NCBI GenBank assembly: GCA_003554005.1
Contig: PWEU01000189.1
Location: 1-17,542, forward strand
DNA from: Nitriliruptoraceae bacterium
GTDB lineage: Bacteria; Actinomycetota; Nitriliruptoria; Nitriliruptorales; Nitriliruptoraceae
Direction: 5' to 3'
DNA length: 17,542 nt
The translations under genes and the position numbers were made by a program. The notes below the pieces were generated by a model. It was given only the letters and a program-made list of their open reading frames with translations, searched no databases and was not told the origin of the DNA. Each line of letters begins with the position of its first letter. Within the stretch, counting starts at the first letter, position 1. Positions 13,959-17,542 of the stretch are shown one piece after another.

Positions 13959-15838
13959 CCCCGACGCGGTGGTGGCGACGCCCCGGGGCTGGCATGCTGC
14001 CCCGGGTCCTGGCGGCCTTCGTCGCCACCCTGACGGTCGCCAGCCTGGTGACGGTGGTGCTGGAGTCACGGCTCACCCGCCAGCAGCTCGAGGACCAGGC
14101 CATCACCCTGTTCGGCGAGGTCGGTGACGTCCTCGATGCCCGCATCGCCAGCGACGCCCTGCGGACGAGCCAGCTGATGTCGGTGGTGTCCCAGCAGCTG
14201 CTCGCCGCTCCTCCTGGGGGGATCGACGATGCCGACGAGCTGGCCCGCCGCACCCTGTCGGTGGTGCGGACCTCGGATGCCCCGCTGGAGCTGGTGGGCG
14301 TGGTCGAGGTCGCCAGCGGGGACGTCCGCACGCTCGGCCTGCCGTCGCGACAGGGCGTCGCCCCGCCTCCCCCCGGCGTGGCCACCGAGGTCGCCCGGCG
14401 CGCGAGCAGCAGCCAGCGGGTGGTCCCGCTGGAGGGAGGCGGATACGGGCTGGTCCACGTGCTCTCGGTCGACCGGCTCGGGGCGCAACCGCGCCTGCTC
14501 GTGACCGGGTTCCCGCTGAACAACGTGGCCGCCCGTCGCTACCTCGCGCAGACCGGGGTCGACGAGATCGAGCTGGTCGTGGACGGCGAGGTGGTCGCTG
14601 CCACCGACGACGCCCGCGTCGGCGCACCGCCGGAGGGCCGATCGGACCTGTTCCGCGAGATCCAGCAGCTCGAGGACGGACGCCTGATCCGCTACGTGGC
14701 GCTCGGCGCCGAGCGGGCCTGGGACACCCCGGCGGCGGTCGGGCTGGTCTCCGACGACCCGCTGGCCACCCTCGATGGGGCGCTGGCGCGGACGCGGGCG
14801 CTGATGATGGTCCTGTTGCTGGTGGTCGGCGGCGGGTTGGCCTTCGCGCTCGCGAAGGTCATCACCCGCCCCCTGATCGGTCTGACCGCCACCGCCACGG
14901 CGATCGCCTCCGGTGACCTCGACCGCTCCTTCGACATCGAGCGCAGCGACGAGATCGGGCGCCTGGCCGAGGCCCTGGAGCGGATGCGGCGGGGGCTCAG
15001 GGCCCAGCTGCTCGTCATCAAGCGCCAGGCGGAGGCGCTTCAGGATGCGGCCCGGCGGATGGTCGGTGTCCAGGACGCGGAGCGGCGGCGGATCGCACAG
15101 GACCTGCACGACGGCATCCAGCAGCAGCTCGTGGTCCTGCGCATGCAGGTGGGGGCGGCCCGCCGGGAGCTCGAGCAGGATCCGGACCGGGTCGAGGCGG
15201 TCACCAACGGCCTCGCCGAGTCGATCGACCACCTGCTGGACCAGCTGCGGTCGACGGGCCAGCAGCTGTTCCCGGCGATCCTGAGCGATCGCGGCCTCGG
15301 CCCGGCCCTGTTCAGCCTCTCCGCCAAGCTCCAGTTGCCGGTCGACCTGTGGTTCACGCCGGATCCTCTCCCACGGGTCGACGACGAGGTGGAGGTCAAC
15401 GCCTACTTCCTGGTCTCCGAGGCGGTGGTCAACACCATCAAGCACGCCGAGGCCTCGCGGCTCCACGTCGAGATCAGCGGCGACGACACCCACCTCTACG
15501 TCCACGTCCACGATGACGGGGTCGGCTTCGACCCTCACCGACAGGGGCATCGGGGTGGGCTGATGCACATGCGGGACCGCGTCCAGGCGCTCGGCGGTGT
15601 GCTGGATCTGACCTCGGCTCCCGGGGAGGGGACCCAGGTGGATGCGGCCTTCCCCCTCACGCGCCCGTCGGGGTCAGTCGTGGGAGCGTTGCAGGTAGAA
15701 CAGGACCGCGGCGACGCGTCGGTTGAGGTCGATCTCCTCGGCCAGCCCGAGCTTGCGGAAGATCGCGTTGGTGTGCTTCTCGACGGAGCGGTCGGTGATG
15801 GTGAGTTCCCGGGCGATCGCGGCATTGCCCCGTCCTGA
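13955..15838 (+). CDS. Sensor histidine kinase, NarL-partner type (HisKA_3), 627 aa
   Basis: GTG at 13955 overlaps the binding-protein stop as GTGA. Order: TM1 about 15-37; a ~240-residue extracytoplasmic domain (Cache-like by its GVDEIELVVDGEVVAATDD pattern, inferred); TM2 about 281-303; HAMP 304-355 (ITRPLIGLT, IERSDEIGRLAEAL); HisKA_3 dimerisation helix with RRRIAQDLHDGIQQQ and phospho-acceptor His385; HATPase with NTIKHAEAS, DDGVGFD, and GGLMHMRDRVQALGG. A normal kinase of this class would end near residue 573. The reading frame instead runs on 54 codons, lying antisense and codon-in-register over the response-regulator gene. The tail has no recognisable domain and may be a by-product of stop loss. 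Presumed function: ligand- or redox-controlled phosphorylation of the regulator at 15674-16351. Confidence 0.93.
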   Translation: MTPTRWWRRPGAGMLPRVLAAFVATLTVASLVTVVLESRLTRQQLEDQAITLFGEVGDVLDARIASDALRTSQLMSVVSQQLLAAPPGGIDDADELARRTLSVVRTSDAPLELVGVVEVASGDVRTLGLPSRQGVAPPPPGVATEVARRASSSQRVVPLEGGGYGLVHVLSVDRLGAQPRLLVTGFPLNNVAARRYLAQTGVDEIELVVDGEVVAATDDARVGAPPEGRSDLFREIQQLEDGRLIRYVALGAERAWDTPAAVGLVSDDPLATLDGALARTRALMMVLLLVVGGGLAFALAKVITRPLIGLTATATAIASGDLDRSFDIERSDEIGRLAEALERMRRGLRAQLLVIKRQAEALQDAARRMVGVQDAERRRIAQDLHDGIQQQLVVLRMQVGAARRELEQDPDRVEAVTNGLAESIDHLLDQLRSTGQQLFPAILSDRGLGPALFSLSAKLQLPVDLWFTPDPLPRVDDEVEVNAYFLVSEAVVNTIKHAEASRLHVEISGDDTHLYVHVHDDGVGFDPHRQGHRGGLMHMRDRVQALGGVLDLTSAPGEGTQVDAAFPLTRPSGSVVGALQVEQDRGDASVEVDLLGQPELAEDRVGVLLDGAVGDGEFPGDRGIAPS

Positions 15839-16351
15839 GGCCATCAACGCCAGGACCTCCAGCTCCCTGGGGGTCAGCCCGGCCAGCCGAGAGGCGGACC
15901 GGCGCCGTTGGGCCTCCAGCAGGGCTTCCACGATCCTGGGGTCGAGCATCGAGCCGCCGTCGCGAACCTCGTCGATCGCCTGCACGAGGCGGTCCGCGTC
16001 ACCGAGACGCTCCTTGAGCAGGTAGGCGACCCCGGCCGACCCGTCCTTGAGCAGCTCCAGGGCGTACTCGGGGTCGTCGTGCTGCGACAGCACGACGACG
16101 CCGACCCCCGGATGGTGGTGGCGGACGTGGTGGGCGAGGTCGATGCCCTCGGTGGTGAACGTCGGGGGCATGCGGATGTCCAGCAGCACCACGTCGGGGA
16201 CAGCGTCCTCGAGGAGGCTGAGCAGCTCGGGAGCGTCGCTGGCGGTCCCGATCACCTCGATGCGGGGGGCGGCGGCGACCGCGGCCCGGGCGCCCTCCCT
16301 GACCAGGTAGTCGTCCTCGGCGATCATGAGGGTGAGGCGGTCGTCGCCCAC
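15674..16351 (-). CDS. NarL/FixJ-family response regulator, 225 aa
   Basis: The GTG at 16351-16349 is chosen because AGGAGG lies 8-9 nt upstream and the receiver begins at once (LTLMIAEDDYLVREG); the frame extends to a GTG at 16426 with only a weak site. Receiver residues: acidic pocket Asp13/Asp14, phospho-acceptor Asp58 in VVLLDIRMPP, switch Ser in VVVLSQHDD, and the conserved Lys in YLLKERLGD. The output is a LuxR-type helix-turn-helix, LTPRELEVLALMASG followed by NAAIARELTITDRSVEKH. It should bind DNA as a dimer once phosphorylated. The HisKA_3 kinase at 13955-15838 is convergent and overlapping, making it the obvious partner. Target promoters are unknown; the inverted repeats upstream of its own gene are candidates for autoregulation. 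Confidence 0.94.
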   Translation of the reverse strand: MGDDRLTLMIAEDDYLVREGARAAVAAAPRIEVIGTASDAPELLSLLEDAVPDVVLLDIRMPPTFTTEGIDLAHHVRHHHPGVGVVVLSQHDDPEYALELLKDGSAGVAYLLKERLGDADRLVQAIDEVRDGGSMLDPRIVEALLEAQRRRSASRLAGLTPRELEVLALMASGRGNAAIARELTITDRSVEKHTNAIFRKLGLAEEIDLNRRVAAVLFYLQRSHD

Positions 16352-16456
16352 GGCAGCTGCCCTCCTCGCCAGGTGGTCGCCGGGTGGTTGCGGCACCTTC
16401 CGCAGGCTACTGACCGTTGCGGTCACGACGGTCCCGGTGATGGTGGTGCTACTACC

Positions 16457-16462
16457 ACCCTA
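16457..16462 (-). promoter_or_regulatory. Putative -10 box (TAGGGT) for the response regulator
   Basis: On the minus strand this reads TAGGGT and lies 6 nt downstream of the 14-mer CGTGAGACCACCGC (arm 1). The resulting leader to the GTG at 16351 would be about 100 nt. Confidence 0.35.
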
Positions 16463-16485
16463 GGAAGAGCGGTGGTCTCACGGTT

Positions 16486-16506
16486 CCCGAGGAGCCCAGC
16501 CTCGGG
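16486..16506. repeat. Perfect 7-bp hairpin inside the 14-bp inverted repeat
   Basis: CCCGAGG (16486-16492) pairs exactly with CCTCGGG (16500-16506) around a 7-nt loop. It lies just inside the left arm. It may be a protein-binding palindrome or an RNA stem. Confidence 0.7.
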
Positions 16507-16529
16507 CACGCTCTCGCTCGACGCCTCGA

Positions 16530-16562
16530 GCACCACGGCCCGACGGGGGGTGGCCGTGGTGC
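16530..16562. repeat. Perfect 11-bp hairpin inside the 14-bp inverted repeat
   Basis: GCACCACGGCC (16530-16540) pairs exactly with GGCCGTGGTGC (16552-16562) around an 11-nt loop. No T-run follows on either strand, so a simple terminator is not indicated. Confidence 0.75.
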
Positions 16563-16600
16563 CCGGGGCGTCGTCGTGTCGTGAGACCACCGCAGGCCCG

Positions 16601-16606
16601 TAGGCT
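16601..16606 (+). promoter_or_regulatory. Putative -10 box (TAGGCT) of the FAD oxidoreductase gene
   Basis: TAGGCT lies 52 nt upstream of the GTG at 16658 and 7 nt downstream of arm 2 of the inverted repeat. No good TTGACA-like -35 is present at 16-18 nt, which suggests an activator or an alternative sigma factor. Confidence 0.45.
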
Positions 16607-16657
16607 GTGCCGCGTGCCCGGCGCCCGGCGCCGGTCCAGGCTCCCAGGAGGCACGCG

Positions 16658-17542
16658 GTGCGCATCGCAGTGGTGGGGACCGGCATCGCCGGGGCTGCGA
16701 GCGCCTGGTTGCTGTCCCGCTCCCACGAGGTGCACGTCTTCGAGCGCGAGGACCGCCTCGGGGGTCACACCCACACGGTGTCCACGCCCCGCGGCGACGG
16801 GTCAACGCTGCCGGTCGACACCGGGTTCATCGTCTACAACGAGGCGACCTACCCCCTGCTGGTGCGCTTGTTCGACGAGCTGGGGGTGCTGACCCAGGCC
16901 TCCGACATGTCGTGGTCGCTCAGGTGCGACCGCTGTGACCTGGAGTACGCCGGCAGCGCCCATGGCGTGCTCGCCCAGCCCAGCAACCTCCTGTCGCCCG
17001 GCTACCTCGCGATGCTCGCCGACATCGCCCGCTTCAACCGGCTCGGACGGCGCATCGTCGCCGACGGTCGGACCTCGTCGCTGACCATCGGCAGGTTCCT
17101 CGAGGTGGCAGGCTTGGGGCACGGCTTCCGCGCCCACTACCTGCTGCCGATGGCGGCGGCCATCTGGTCGTCCGGGACCGGGGTCATCGCCGAGCTGCCC
17201 ATCGACACCCTGCTGCGGTTCTTCTCCAACCACGGGCTGCTCGGGGTCACCACCCACCACAAGTGGCGCACCGTGACCGGAGGGAGCTCCTCCTACCTCG
17301 GCCCGTTGACGGCGCCCTACCGGGAGCGGATCCACACCGGCTGCCCCGTGATCGCGGTCCGCCGCGATCGCGATGCCGCGCAGCTCACCTTCGCCGACCG
17401 CACGACCCGGAGCTTCGACGCCGTGCTGCTCGCAACCCACGCCGATGAGTCCCTGCAGCTGCTGGTCGATCCCACGCCACGGGAGCAGGAGCTGCTGGGT
17501 GCCTGGCGGTACAGCACCAACGACACCTACCTGCACACCGAC
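16658..17542 (+). CDS. COG2907-type FAD/NAD-binding oxidoreductase (3' end beyond window)
   Basis: GTG at 16658 follows AGGAGG with 6 nt spacing, and 295 codons are open to the window end. The N-terminus RIAVVGTGIAGAASAWLL carries the FAD-binding Gly7-x-Gly9-x-x-Gly12 of a Rossmann fold, followed by HVFEREDRLGGHTHT with the glutamate that holds the ribose. LPVDTGFIVYNEATYPLL, SDMSWSLRCDRCDLEYAG and WSSGTGVIAELPIDTLLRFF are typical of the COG2907 amine-oxidase-like family. These genes are often grouped with DUF1365, cyclopropane-fatty-acid synthase-like and DUF1295 genes in membrane-lipid modification clusters, sometimes under light or oxidative-stress control; the downstream neighbours are outside this window, so that context cannot be checked. 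Reaction unknown. About 295 of an expected 420-450 residues are present. Confidence 0.9.
   Translation, partial: MRIAVVGTGIAGAASAWLLSRSHEVHVFEREDRLGGHTHTVSTPRGDGSTLPVDTGFIVYNEATYPLLVRLFDELGVLTQASDMSWSLRCDRCDLEYAGSAHGVLAQPSNLLSPGYLAMLADIARFNRLGRRIVADGRTSSLTIGRFLEVAGLGHGFRAHYLLPMAAAIWSSGTGVIAELPIDTLLRFFSNHGLLGVTTHHKWRTVTGGSSSYLGPLTAPYRERIHTGCPVIAVRRDRDAAQLTFADRTTRSFDAVLLATHADESLQLLVDPTPREQELLGAWRYSTNDTYLHTD

Larger units (their letters stand above)
16469..16593. repeat. Perfect 14-bp inverted repeat, 97 nt apart
   Basis: GCGGTGGTCTCACG at 16469-16482 and CGTGAGACCACCGC at 16580-16593 are exact reverse complements. Each arm lies 6-7 nt upstream of a putative -10 box pointing outward. Two further exact hairpins sit between the arms. 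Confidence 0.9.
16352..16657. other. Divergent control region with symmetric repeats
   Basis: No gene is visible in these 306 nt. From left to right they hold the regulator's 5' leader, a GGTGGT/ACCACC short repeat (about 16442-16459), a leftward -10 (TAGGGT), arm 1 of a 14-bp inverted repeat, two perfect hairpins, arm 2, a rightward -10 (TAGGCT), and the AGGAGG site (16646-16651) of the FAD gene. Confidence 0.6.

Noticed and set aside
14066..15568. Minus-strand 500-codon frame opposite the kinase
   Set aside because: The kinase motifs are complete on the plus strand; this frame is a shadow.
16530..16562. Intrinsic terminator for a rightward or leftward transcript
   Set aside because: The stem is perfect but has a long 11-nt loop and no T-run, and it lies between outward-facing promoters where no gene ends.
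1..17542. CRISPR array, tRNA/rRNA genes, insertion sequences, prophage or toxin-antitoxin genes
   Set aside because: No regularly spaced repeats, no transposase or integrase motifs and no recognisable RNA gene were seen on either strand.

Overview
The window is very GC-rich (well above two thirds G+C by eye), with frequent GTG starts, GGAGG-type ribosome binding sites, 4-bp GTGA gene overlaps and TANNNT -10 boxes. Together with a MarP-type membrane protease, this points to an actinobacterial chromosome. A deep-branching, environmental actinobacterium is possible, but the genus cannot be named from this sequence alone. I see no rRNA, tRNA, insertion sequence, phage gene or CRISPR array.

Layout. 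1-962 (-): MarP-like membrane serine protease, cut by the left edge. 1051-1317 (-): small unknown protein, followed by two tight hairpins. 1585-5618 (+): a two-gene unit, a SNF2/RapA-type helicase and a SWIM zinc-finger protein, joined by a GTGA overlap. 5597-7411 (-): an AtuA-family protein convergent with the SWIM gene, with an operator-like palindrome across its promoter. 7689-9227 (+): secreted coiled-coil M23 peptidase. 9256-10748 (-): a GNAT acetyltransferase and a YczE-type membrane protein, again with a GTGA overlap. A 14-bp tandem repeat lies where the M23 and YczE genes meet.

The most distinctive block runs rightward from 10859: a 31-residue membrane miniprotein, a membrane-anchored sulfite-oxidase-type molybdoenzyme, a lipoprotein solute-binding protein, and a sensor histidine kinase overlapping it by 4 bp. 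The matching NarL-type response regulator comes back convergently and shares 165 bp with the kinase gene in exact antisense codon register. No ABC permease or ATPase is present, so the binding protein may be a sensory subunit of the kinase and the molybdoenzyme a possible output or partner. That link is inference.

The right end (16658-17542, +) is the start of a COG2907-type FAD-dependent oxidoreductase. Between it and the divergent response-regulator gene lies a symmetric control region: a perfect 14-bp inverted repeat with one arm next to each putative -10 box and two perfect hairpins in between. This is the most notable non-coding structure in the window.
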